From positions 1 to 5,433 of the forward strand of contig DATHDH010000253.1 in assembly GCA_035319145.1 (NCBI GenBank): DNA of 5,433 nt, read 5' to 3'. A model generated the notes under the pieces. It had not been told where the DNA came from, ran no database searches, and saw only the letters and a list, made by a program, of their open reading frames with translations. The DNA is from JAAYUK01 sp035319145. GTDB lineage: Bacteria > Nitrospirota > Thermodesulfovibrionia > Thermodesulfovibrionales > Dissulfurispiraceae. The position numbers and the translations under genes are program-made. Positions 1 to 5,433 of this stretch are shown piece after piece (position 1 is the stretch's first letter; every line of letters begins with the position of its first letter).

Positions 1-663
1 CAAGAGAACAATAAACTCCTCTCCGCCGAACCGCGCCAGCAGATCGGTGGGGCGCAGCTGACCGCCGAGCGTCCTGGCTACCTCCTGCAGAACAATATCA
101 CCGCAGCCATGCCCATACGTATCATTAATTTTCTTGAAGAAATCGATATCCACCATAATGAGCGCAATCGGCTCTCCATATTGCCGCGCCCATTCCATCT
201 CTTCCTGCATGCGTTCCATGAAATATTTCCGATTGTAGATGCCGGTAAGATAGTCGCGAATCTGCACCTCTTCAAGTTCCCGGGCCTTTTGGCGAATTGT
301 CTCGATGTTTTGAAGCCGGGCAGCCATTTCTTCCGGAAAAAGCGGAACGGAAAGGTAGTCGTACAAACCTTCGGTAAAGCCGCGGCGAATCAGTTCGCGG
401 TCCTCGACCGAAACGACAAAGAAAACCGGAATATCACGGGTGGACGGGGCCGACTTTATTTTTTTCAGGATATCACAACAATCAGGACGCCGAAGCCCTG
501 AATAGAGGAATACAACGTCGGGACTTTGGCGGTAGACTTCATCAAGAACCTTTGCCGCCCCGGCAACAAAGGTTGCCATGTGGCCTTCCCGGTCGAGAAT
601 CTCCTGGAGGGACTTCGAAAGGATATCCTTTTTTTTTCCGTTTTGTGCGACAAGAATCTTCAT
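1..663 (-). CDS. Diguanylate cyclase with degenerate receiver domain and GGDEF domain (3' end outside window)
   Basis: The visible 221 residues run from an ATG at 663 to the window edge without a stop, so the C-terminus is missing. Residues 1-118 have a response-regulator receiver fold pattern (MKILVA start, PDVVFL strand, RDIPV, YDYL.VPL). Residues 119-136 form a charged signalling helix leading into DYLTGIYNR, where the GGDEF domain begins. The cyclase domain has the metal/GTP-binding strand VDIDFFKKIND (about 171-181), the active-site GGEEF at 213-217, and an inhibitory RxxD site (R204, D207) five residues before it. It should therefore make c-di-GMP from two GTP in the cytoplasm, with product feedback. 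The receiver lacks the usual Asp pair (Q7, N8), the phospho-acceptor Asp (Y54), the Thr (V84) and the Lys (V106), so classical phosphorylation is unlikely. An AGGA lies 7 nt before the start. It begins 40 nt after pyrF and may be co-transcribed with it. Confidence 0.93.
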   Translation of the reverse strand, partial: MKILVAQNGKKKDILSKSLQEILDREGHMATFVAGAAKVLDEVYRQSPDVVFLYSGLRRPDCCDILKKIKSAPSTRDIPVFFVVSVEDRELIRRGFTEGLYDYLSVPLFPEEMAARLQNIETIRQKARELEEVQIRDYLTGIYNRKYFMERMQEEMEWARQYGEPIALIMVDIDFFKKINDTYGHGCGDIVLQEVARTLGGQLRPTDLLARFGGEEFIVLL

Positions 664-703
664 TCCACATCCTGCATTCGTGAGATTCTTCACCCCGAGA
701 GGG

Positions 704-1423
704 CTAAGCAGTCAGCATTTCCAGAGAAAGTACCTCAAGCGCGCGAACCGGATCGTCGGCCTTCAGGAGCGCCCGGCCCATCACCAGAAAATCTGCCCCG
801 CTCCGGAGCGCCTCCTGAGGAGTCGCCGTCCTCCGCTGATCGTCGGGCGGTGTCCAGGAGGGGCGTATCCCGGGCGTCACAACAAGAAATTCCCTGCCGC
901 ACTGCTCCTTGATAAGCGCGATTTCCTGCGGGGAAGCAACCACGCCGTCCAAACCTGCCTTGTGAGCAAGCGCGGAAAGCGTGCGCACGTGGCTCTTGAC
1001 CGAAACCGTCATCATGAGTTCATTCCTGAGAATCTCAGTGGTCATGCTGGTAAGCACGGTCACCGCAATAATCTTCGGTCTCTGCAGCCCTTCTTTCGCA
1101 CAGAGGTCCGAGACTGATCCGACTGTGCGCTGCATCATCTCAAGCCCACCCGATGCGTGCACATTCAGCATGAAGACGCCCAGGCGTGCCGCTGCCTTTG
1201 CCGCCATCGCAACGGTATTCGGAATGTCATGAAATTTCAGATCGAGAAAAACCCGCTTCCCCTTGTCATGCAGCCTTTGCACGACATTCGGCCCTTCGGA
1301 AACGAACAATTCAAACCCCACCTTATAAATCGAAACATCATCGCCGAGACGGTCGACAGCGGCGAGGGCATCGCCTGTATTCGCAACATCCAATGCCACA
1401 ATAAGTTTATCTTTCCACGACAT
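704..1423 (-). CDS. pyrF: Orotidine 5'-phosphate decarboxylase
   Basis: This 239-aa cytoplasmic enzyme decarboxylates OMP to UMP, the last step of de novo pyrimidine synthesis. The sequence shows the N-terminal KLIVALDV strand (D12), K34 in the IYKVG strand, and the signature LDLKFHDIPNT with the catalytic D61, K63 and D66. GIRP at 185-188 and MGRALLKADDP, with phosphate-binding R217, follow near the C-terminus. The length is normal for the short bacterial family. I chose the ATG at 1423 because it gives the usual MSWKDKLIVALD start. A TTG at 1441 would add six residues, overlap dcd and has no Shine-Dalgarno sequence. The ATG also has only a weak purine stretch upstream. It lies 4 nt after the dcd stop, so translation is probably coupled to dcd. 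The pairing of dcd and pyrF makes pyrimidine nucleotide supply the common theme. It ends with TAG at 704-706. Confidence 0.95.
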   Translation of the reverse strand: MSWKDKLIVALDVANTGDALAAVDRLGDDVSIYKVGFELFVSEGPNVVQRLHDKGKRVFLDLKFHDIPNTVAMAAKAAARLGVFMLNVHASGGLEMMQRTVGSVSDLCAKEGLQRPKIIAVTVLTSMTTEILRNELMMTVSVKSHVRTLSALAHKAGLDGVVASPQEIALIKEQCGREFLVVTPGIRPSWTPPDDQRRTATPQEALRSGADFLVMGRALLKADDPVRALEVLSLEMLTA

Positions 1424-1427
1424 GGCG

Positions 1428-1976
1428 TCAGATTCTCGCAAGGGTAATTGATTGCTGGGCCTGATATTTTCCGGCCTTGTCTTTATACGAGGTTTCGCAG
1501 CCCTCAGCAGCCTGAAGAAAAATCAGCTGGGCAATGCCTTCTTCGGCATAGAGCTTCACCGGAAGCGGAGCCGTATTCGTTATGGATATCGTCACATATC
1601 CTTCCCATTCCGGCTCAAGCGGCGTAACGTTGACGATAACGCCGCAGCGCGCATACGTAGACTTGCCGAAACAGATGACCAGTATATCGCGCGGAATCCT
1701 GAAATACTCAAGAGAGGTGGCCAGAACATACGAATGCGGAGGAATTGTGCAAACATCACCATGATGTTCGACAAATGACGATGGATCGGACTGTTTGGGA
1801 TCGATAACCGCGCCCAGAACCGGCGTGAATATCCTGAAATGCGATCCGATGCGCATATCATAGCCGTACGAGCTGACGCCGTATGAAATAATCCCCTTGC
1901 GGACCTGCCTGCGACCGAACGGCTCAATCATCCCTCTGCCCGCCATCGTGCGGATCCAGCGATCATTCTTTACCAC
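1428..1976 (-). CDS. dcd: dCTP deaminase, with Ser replacing the family's catalytic Glu
   Basis: This 182-aa protein belongs to the dCTP deaminase/dUTPase fold family, which converts dCTP to dUTP on the route to dTMP. It matches the long bacterial type from end to end: DRWIRTMA at the N-terminus, ISYGVSSYGYDMRI (about 30-43), DVCTIPP, YFRIPRDIL, GKSTYARCG (104-112, with S106 and R110 for phosphate binding), IVNVTPLEPEWEGY, and the C-terminal GKYQAQQ nucleotide-closing tail. The start is GTG with an AAGGAG five nt upstream, and no alternative start lies further upstream in frame. One key residue is odd. Where E. coli has VLEFYN with the catalytic Glu138, this protein has TISITN, so the position is S131. 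The tail is also slightly divergent, with QAQQS where QGQQG is common. The fold assignment is secure, but deaminase activity is less certain. It is the first gene after a probable promoter and is followed closely by pyrF. It ends with TGA. Confidence 0.92.
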   Translation of the reverse strand: MVKNDRWIRTMAGRGMIEPFGRRQVRKGIISYGVSSYGYDMRIGSHFRIFTPVLGAVIDPKQSDPSSFVEHHGDVCTIPPHSYVLATSLEYFRIPRDILVICFGKSTYARCGVIVNVTPLEPEWEGYVTISITNTAPLPVKLYAEEGIAQLIFLQAAEGCETSYKDKAGKYQAQQSITLARI

Positions 1977-1981
1977 AGGAG

Positions 1982-1987
1982 CTCCTT
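1982..1987 (-). promoter_or_regulatory. Ribosome binding site that fixes the dcd GTG start
   Basis: AAGGAG on the minus strand ends five nt before the GTG at 1976. It supports a GTG start, since no ATG in the dcd frame gives a family-like N-terminus. The site is part of a short GGAGCTCC palindrome. Confidence 0.7.
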
Positions 1988-2012
1988 CGATTCATGCAGC
2001 CGATGTTCAGAA

Positions 2013-2042
2013 AAGATACCATAAACCCCGAGAGGCCGACAA
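2013..2042 (-). promoter_or_regulatory. Candidate sigma70-type promoter for dcd-pyrF
   Basis: On the minus strand a TTGTCG (-35-like, 2037-2042) is followed by an 18-nt spacer and TATCTT (-10-like, 2013-2018). Each hexamer matches four of six consensus bases. It sits 36 nt before the dcd start and right after the 9-bp inverted repeat. This is pattern matching only. Confidence 0.4.
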
Positions 2043-2063
2043 TTGCGTCTTTATAAGACGCAA
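2043..2063. repeat. Perfect inverted repeat, 9-bp arms around a 3-nt centre (operator or terminator candidate)
   Basis: The arms TTGCGTCTT (2043-2051) and AAGACGCAA (2055-2063) flank TAT. The repeat lies between the hydrogenase operon and dcd and abuts the -35-like element of the dcd promoter. There is no run of T after it on either strand, so a classical intrinsic terminator is doubtful. A binding site for a dimeric regulator is equally possible. A further copy of the core, in the same orientation as the second arm (AAGACGC, 2063-2069), and a GCGTC at 2086-2090 lie next to it, so alternative pairings exist. Confidence 0.55.
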
Positions 2064-2117
2064 AGACGCTGCCGACCGACACAAAGCGTCACAAGCGATG
2101 CTTCTCTTAAAACTATT

Positions 2118-2399
2118 TCAGAAAGGAGAACAGGAAGTTGGGAACGACGGGGACTCAGCACATTCGGCATCGCTCCGCTCGAGCGCCTCTTCATATTCCC
2201 GGATAAGCTTGATGGATTCCTGCGCAGCCGCCTCATCAACTTTGCGAAGGGCGAACCCGGCATGCACCAACACATAGTCTCCGACAGAGACCTCATCCGG
2301 CACGAGAATAAGGCTGATATCACGCCGTGCACCCATGATATCGACCGTAGCGAGCAGATCATCAAAGCTTATGATTTTTGCCGGGATAGCGAGACACAT
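2118..2399 (-). CDS. hypC: Hydrogenase assembly chaperone HypC
   Basis: This 93-aa protein is a HypC/HupF/HybG-family chaperone. It works with HypD to build the Fe(CN)2CO group and carry it to the hydrogenase large-subunit precursor in the cytoplasm. The diagnostic N-terminus MCLAIPAKI is present, with Cys2 the essential residue exposed after Met removal. The middle holds VGDYVLVHAGFALRKVDE with the conserved H46. The start was set at ATG 2399 because Cys must be residue 2. A GTG at 2411 would add four residues but overlaps the Shine-Dalgarno sequence. The gene overlaps the protease gene by 31 nt in another frame and is the last gene of the hydrogenase operon. No other hyp genes are in the window. 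It ends with TGA. The last 20 or so residues are variable, as is usual for this family. Confidence 0.96.
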   Translation of the reverse strand: MCLAIPAKIISFDDLLATVDIMGARRDISLILVPDEVSVGDYVLVHAGFALRKVDEAAAQESIKLIREYEEALERSDAECAESPSFPTSCSPF

Positions 2400-2866
2400 T
2401 CTACGTTCCACTCCTTGAGCTTGGCTAACACCCGTTGAATCAACTCTTCCATTTTAGCACTCACCACATCGGATAGTTCAAGCCCGAAACGGAATTCGCT
2501 GTCCTGAGGCTGGATACCGACCAGACAAACTTTCGAAGGCATAACGTCTATCAATTTTGCCGCAGATAAAAGATCGGCAAGCCCCACATGGTGAACAGAC
2601 ATCTTCACATAAAGAATAGCCGGGATCTCGTCGTCCTCAAGGACTCCGATATATCCCGGCTCTTTTCCAAAATTGACTGCGTCTACAAAAAGTACTTTTT
2701 CGTAATTCTCGATAATCGGAAGGAGATCGAGGCCCAGCGTTCCTCCATCCACGATATCAATCTCCGGAGAGAAAGAATAGCGTTCTCGGATGGTCTCAAC
2801 AGCCTGGACCCCAACCCGTTCATCTTGCAGGAGAACATTCCCCAGCCCGATCAGAACAATCGACAA
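2369..2866 (-). CDS. hyaD: Hydrogenase maturation endopeptidase, HyaD/HybD family
   Basis: This 165-aa cytoplasmic protease of the HybD/HyaD (M52) family removes the C-terminal peptide of the large subunit once nickel is bound. The N-terminus has GLGNVLLQDERVGV (7-20). E16, D62 (FVDAV) and H92/H93 (SVHHVGL) fall at the positions of the nickel-sensing Glu16, Asp62 and His93 of E. coli HybD. The length is typical. The start is a TTG at 2866, directly after the TAG of the cytochrome b gene and in the same frame. No start further upstream is possible, and a later start would cut into the GxGN strand. A GGGGAG lies 9 nt before it. The expected substrate is the large subunit of this operon, whose predicted cut after H557 releases 15 residues. 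The gene ends with TAA inside hypC. Confidence 0.94.
   Translation of the reverse strand: MSIVLIGLGNVLLQDERVGVQAVETIRERYSFSPEIDIVDGGTLGLDLLPIIENYEKVLFVDAVNFGKEPGYIGVLEDDEIPAILYVKMSVHHVGLADLLSAAKLIDVMPSKVCLVGIQPQDSEFRFGLELSDVVSAKMEELIQRVLAKLKEWNVECVSLSRQKS
2411..2416 (-). promoter_or_regulatory. Ribosome binding site that decides the hypC start
   Basis: AAGGAG lies inside the end of the protease gene, 11 nt before the hypC ATG at 2399. The in-frame GTG at 2411 overlaps it, which rules out that alternative start. Confidence 0.65.
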
Positions 2867-3526
2867 CTAGTGGTGCTCCCCGAAAAATTTATACCCGCTA
2901 AAGATGGAGCTGACCAGCCCATTGCGTTCCACCACGTCATTATGCCATGAAATGTACACATGGAACATCACGAATATCCAGATGAACCACATGAAGATGT
3001 GATGAAGCATACGCACAGTGCCAGCATCGAATATGGACAGTATCCATGCGCCCATGACTGCGTTCACAAGACCGCCGCCCTGCGCAATCGACAGCATCGC
3101 AAAGCCCGAGATAATCTCATAGACAAACATCACAAATACGGCACAATACGAAAGACCTGCCAGGCCGGTATGGCCGGGGGAGTGCGGAATGTTATCCTCC
3201 ATAAAGACATAAAACAGACCGGTCTGAATTGTATTCTGAATCCGATCCATCGTCGTCGGTATGAACTGATTCAACCGCGCATGCATGTTCCCCGCAAACC
3301 ACCAATAAATTCTGACCAGCACGCTCGCTGCAAAAGCATAGCCCGCAAGAAAATGGATGAATCTCGCGGTTGCCATCGGCAGGACGCTGTCGCCAGTCGA
3401 GTGAATGAACGGCGCCCCGATGTAATACCCTGTGAAGGACAGGAGCGTGATAGAGAGAGCATTCACCCAATGTGTGATGCGGACGGGCAGTTCCCAGATG
3501 TATACTCTTTGCGTAGTAGCACCCAT
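2867..3526 (-). CDS. hyaC: Ni/Fe-hydrogenase b-type cytochrome subunit
   Basis: This 219-aa integral membrane protein is of the HyaC/HydC family. It anchors the hydrogenase and passes electrons from the small-subunit FeS clusters through two b hemes to the quinone pool. The N-terminal WELPVRITHWVNA is the family signature. Four hydrophobic helices are visible at about 21-40, 54-76, 123-147 and 173-193. Likely heme ligands are H19, H58, H175 (or H176) and H189. Their spacing resembles the essential histidines of Wolinella succinogenes HydC, as far as I remember that work. The ATG at 3526 follows the large-subunit stop by 14 nt and has GGGAGG 8 nt upstream (3535-3540). The TAG stop directly abuts the protease start. 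The cytochrome b together with the membrane-tailed small subunit indicates a respiratory H2-uptake enzyme facing the periplasm. Confidence 0.95.
   Translation of the reverse strand: MGATTQRVYIWELPVRITHWVNALSITLLSFTGYYIGAPFIHSTGDSVLPMATARFIHFLAGYAFAASVLVRIYWWFAGNMHARLNQFIPTTMDRIQNTIQTGLFYVFMEDNIPHSPGHTGLAGLSYCAVFVMFVYEIISGFAMLSIAQGGGLVNAVMGAWILSIFDAGTVRMLHHIFMWFIWIFVMFHVYISWHNDVVERNGLVSSIFSGYKFFGEHH
2876..2881 (-). promoter_or_regulatory. Ribosome binding site supporting the protease TTG start
   Basis: GGGGAG lies within the last codons of the cytochrome b gene, 9 nt before the TTG at 2866. It supports independent initiation at this rare start codon. Confidence 0.6.
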
Positions 3527-3540
3527 AGAGGTAACCTCCC

Positions 3541-5259
3541 TTACCGCACTTTAATCTGAACGATTTCCTTACGCTGCGTATCGACCACATGGATACCGCA
3601 CGCCATGCACGGGTCGAACGAATGGATCGTTCTAATAATCTCAAGCGGCTGCTCCGGATTCGCAATCGGAGTTCCGATGAGCGCTTCCTCGTCCGGACCG
3701 CGCTGGCCCTTTGCATCGCGAGGCGAGGCATTGACGCCACCAGGAACGACGCACTGGTAGTTCGCAATCTTCCGGTCTTTAATGACAATCCAGTGGCAAA
3801 GCGCACCACGCGGAGCTTCATGGAATCCATAGCCTTTTGCCTCTGCCGGCCATGTCGAAGGATCCCACTTGTCGGTGTTTGCTATACGATAGTCGCCCTT
3901 CTTGATATTGGCCGCCAGTTCCATAATCATGGACGGGAACTTGTCCGCAATCAGTTTGGTCTCGATGCCGCGGGCTGCAGTACGGCCGAGTGTGGAGAAG
4001 AGCGCTTCAGGACCGACCTGCAATTTTGCGAGAACAGCACCGACGAGTTCTTTGGCTTCCTTGTGTCCTGCTGCATACGCAACAATCATACGGGCAAGCG
4101 GACCGACCTCAACGGAAAGTCCGTCATAGCGGATGGCCTTGACCCAGCTGTACTTGCTCTTTCCTTCAATATTGAGTTCCTTATACGGAGGCTTCGGACC
4201 TGTATAGTTCGGGGTGGTTTCCCCATCCCAAGGATGCAGCGGCTTCTCATCGCCACCGGCATATTTATAGTATGCACGGGAGACTTCTTCAGTCATTTTC
4301 TTGTGATCCACAGGCTCAATCTTCGAGAGGTTCTTTCCTCTGATGAAGCCGGCGGGCAACCAGACGTTTGTCGAGTTGCTTACCGTGTCATTCTGGAATT
4401 CACCATAGGACAGGTAATTGCCGACGCCTGCACCGATAGCCGCCCAATCCTTATAGAAGGAGGCAATCGCGAGAAGGTCAGGAATATAAACTTTGTCGAC
4501 GAAGTCTTTCGCCATCTGCGCGTACTCAAGCAGCTGGGCAATGGTTCCTGCATTTATCGCGTTCTGGCTGTTCGGATCAATCGGGGTTGCCATGCCGCCG
4601 ACCAGGAAGGTCTGCGGATGCGGGTTCTTGGCGCCGAGAATAGCCATTGATTTTACGAAAACTCGCTGGAAATCAAGCGCTTCAAGGTAATGGGCGACTG
4701 CCATGAGGTTAGCCTCAGGCGGAAGCTTGTATGCCTTGTGCCCCCAATATCCATTTGCGAAGATGCCAAGCTGACCGCTTTCAACAAATGATTTCAGCTT
4801 TCCTGCAACCGCCTTGAAATAACTAGCCGAAGCGTTATTCGGCCAGTCGGAAATCGAAGAAGCAAGGGCTGCCGTCTTGGCGGGATCCGCCTTCAGAGCG
4901 CTCACAACGTCGACCCAGTCAAGGGCATGCAGGTGATAGAAATGCACCACATGGTCATGGATAGACTGAATCGCCATAATCATATTACGCAAAATGCGGG
5001 CGTTATCGGGAATGACGATACCGAGTGCGTTTTCAACAGCTCTCACGGAGCTGGTCGAGTGCACCGTCGTTCAGACGCCGCAGATTCGGGAAACAAACGT
5101 CCAAGCGTCACGCGGGTCGCGATCCTTCAGGATCGTCTCGATACCGCGCCACATTGTTCCTGACGCCCAGGCATCAACGATCTTTCCGCCCTCCACCTGA
5201 GCTTCAACCCTCAAGTGGCCTTCGATTCTCGTGATCGGATCGACTACAATTTTTGCCAT
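3541..5259 (-). CDS. hyaB: [NiFe] hydrogenase large subunit, group 1, with in-frame TGA read as selenocysteine at residue 63
   Basis: This is the catalytic subunit of a membrane-bound uptake hydrogenase (H2 to 2 H+ and 2 e-), 572 aa if the TGA at 5071-5073 is read through. The N-terminus MAKIVVDPITRIEGH holds the conserved E13. The L1 motif reads R-I-C60-G-V-U63-T-T-V-H67, where relatives have CGVC. Homology continues without a break (SVRAVENALGI, HDHVVHFYHLHALDWVD). APRGAL carries R484, and the L2 motif DPCMACGIH has both cysteines, C551 and C554. Cleavage after H557 would release a 15-residue tail ending KVR. The ATG has GGAGG 7 nt upstream (5267-5271). Residues 507-509 are GGV where close families have (S/T)TW. 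The subunit would be folded with the small subunit and exported through the small subunit's Tat signal. If UGA is not recoded, only 62 residues are made and the gene is dead. Family identity is certain; Sec insertion is likely but unproven. Confidence 0.93.
5037..5073 (-). promoter_or_regulatory. Selenocysteine UGA codon with candidate bacterial SECIS hairpin
   Basis: The UGA is at 5073-5071. Downstream in the message CAGCUC (5053-5048) pairs perfectly with GAGCUG (5042-5037), giving a 6-bp stem with the 5-nt loop CGUGA. The loop begins 23 nt after the UGA and has G as its second base. The published bacterial SECIS pattern asks for a small stem-loop with G in the first two loop bases, 16-37 nt after the UGA, and this hairpin fits. 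It lies inside the coding sequence, as bacterial elements do. Six-pair hairpins are not rare by chance, so the hairpin alone is modest evidence. Confidence 0.6.
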
Positions 5260-5324
5260 TGTGCAACCTCCACTCGCTAGACTCTTATTTTTTTATTTCT
5301 GCCTATACCTGTTTCGAATCTCAA

Positions 5325-5433
5325 TTATTCGTGCTCGTCCTTTTTAGACCCTTTCTGCTTTGCAGAACGAATCGCAGCGTGAGCGGCCACTGCAGCGCCG
5401 GCCCCTGCGAGGGCAACGAGACCAATCTTATCG
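5325..5433 (-). CDS. hyaA: [NiFe] hydrogenase small subunit, C-terminal tail (5' part outside window)
   Basis: Only the last 35 complete codons are present, ending with TAA at 5325-5327. They begin DKIGLVALAGAGAAVAAHAA and finish with a charged, Lys-rich tail ending KKDEHE. This Ala/Gly-rich helix followed by basic residues is what the membrane-anchoring C-terminus of group 1 hydrogenase small subunits looks like. The place directly before the large subunit, 65 nt away, agrees. The full protein would carry a Tat signal peptide and three FeS clusters, but none of that is in the window. The tail would sit in the membrane next to the cytochrome b. The call depends on position as well as on sequence. 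Confidence 0.82.
   Translation of the reverse strand, partial: DKIGLVALAGAGAAVAAHAAIRSAKQKGSKKDEHE

Noticed and set aside
704..1441. pyrF starting at the TTG at 1441
   Set aside because: No Shine-Dalgarno sequence precedes it, it overlaps dcd, and the ATG at 1423 gives the normal family N-terminus.
692..2035. 11-nt direct repeat ACCCCGAGAGG at 692-702 and 2025-2035, both in intergenic DNA
   Set aside because: A few shared 11-mers are expected by chance in a window of this size, and the surroundings are not similar.
1428..2120. General reassignment of TGA to Trp or Gly in this organism
   Set aside because: dcd and hypC both end with TGA at the expected protein lengths, and Trp is encoded by TGG throughout. 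Cys, not Trp or Gly, is the residue expected at 5071-5073.
3589..4650. 353-aa open frame on the plus strand
   Set aside because: It is the antisense shadow of the hydrogenase large subunit, with no recognisable domain and a low-complexity Arg/Cys-rich composition. The minus strand is clearly coding here.
5045..5067. Alternative hairpin after the TGA (ACGG..GC with GC..CCGU)
   Set aside because: It has a U-U mismatch and a 9-nt loop beginning only 10 nt from the UGA, closer than the 16-37 nt of known bacterial SECIS elements. The 5037-5053 hairpin is a better fit.
3541..5259. Two separate genes, or a pseudogene, for the large subunit (62-aa piece and 507-aa piece)
   Set aside because: The downstream piece could start only at a GTG (5064) with no ribosome binding site and would lack both L1 ligands. 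Apart from the TGA there is no damage, frameshift or second stop, and the interruption falls exactly on a ligand cysteine codon. Selenocysteine explains this better, though a mutation cannot be fully excluded.

Overview
All eight genes in this window lie on the minus strand, so transcription runs from high to low coordinates. The protein set suggests a Gram-negative anaerobe or facultative anaerobe, most like the Desulfobacterota/Geobacter group. It has a membrane-bound group 1 uptake [NiFe] hydrogenase in the order small subunit, large subunit, cytochrome b, protease. It also has a bacterial dCTP deaminase of the long 'SYG.SSYGYD' type and a c-di-GMP signalling protein. The taxonomic call is inference from gene order and remembered family sequences.

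Region 1 (5433 to 2118) is a hydrogenase operon: the C-terminal tail of the small subunit (hyaA-like), the catalytic large subunit (hyaB-like), a four-helix cytochrome b (hyaC/hydC-like), the maturation protease (hyaD/hybD-like) and the chaperone hypC. The genes are tightly packed, with 65, 14 and 0 nt gaps and then a 31 nt overlap. Periplasmic H2 oxidation would pass electrons through the small subunit to the b hemes and the quinone pool. HypC helps deliver the Fe(CN)2CO unit, and the protease trims the large-subunit C-terminus after nickel insertion.

The main discovery is in the large subunit. Its frame is interrupted by one TGA at 5071-5073, exactly where the second cysteine of the N-terminal RxCGxC motif should be. 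Homology continues in frame on both sides, and a hairpin that fits the published bacterial SECIS pattern lies 23 nt downstream. The best reading is a 572-aa selenoprotein with selenocysteine at a bridging Ni-Fe ligand. Known natural [NiFeSe] hydrogenases carry selenocysteine in the C-terminal DPCxxC motif, which here keeps both cysteines. The same protein also has GGV where relatives have (S/T)TW in the segment next to the active-site cyanide ligands. A nonsense mutation or sequencing error cannot be excluded from one sequence.

Region 2 (2117 to 1977) is a 141-nt intergenic stretch with a perfect 9-bp inverted repeat and a plausible sigma70-type promoter for the next genes. Region 3 (1976 to 1) holds dcd (dCTP deaminase), pyrF (OMP decarboxylase) and a diguanylate cyclase cut by the window edge. 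dcd has Ser where the family has its catalytic Glu. The cyclase has a degenerate receiver domain but intact GGEEF and RxxD motifs. No tRNA, rRNA, mobile element or CRISPR array was seen, and no gene-free stretch exceeds 300 bases.
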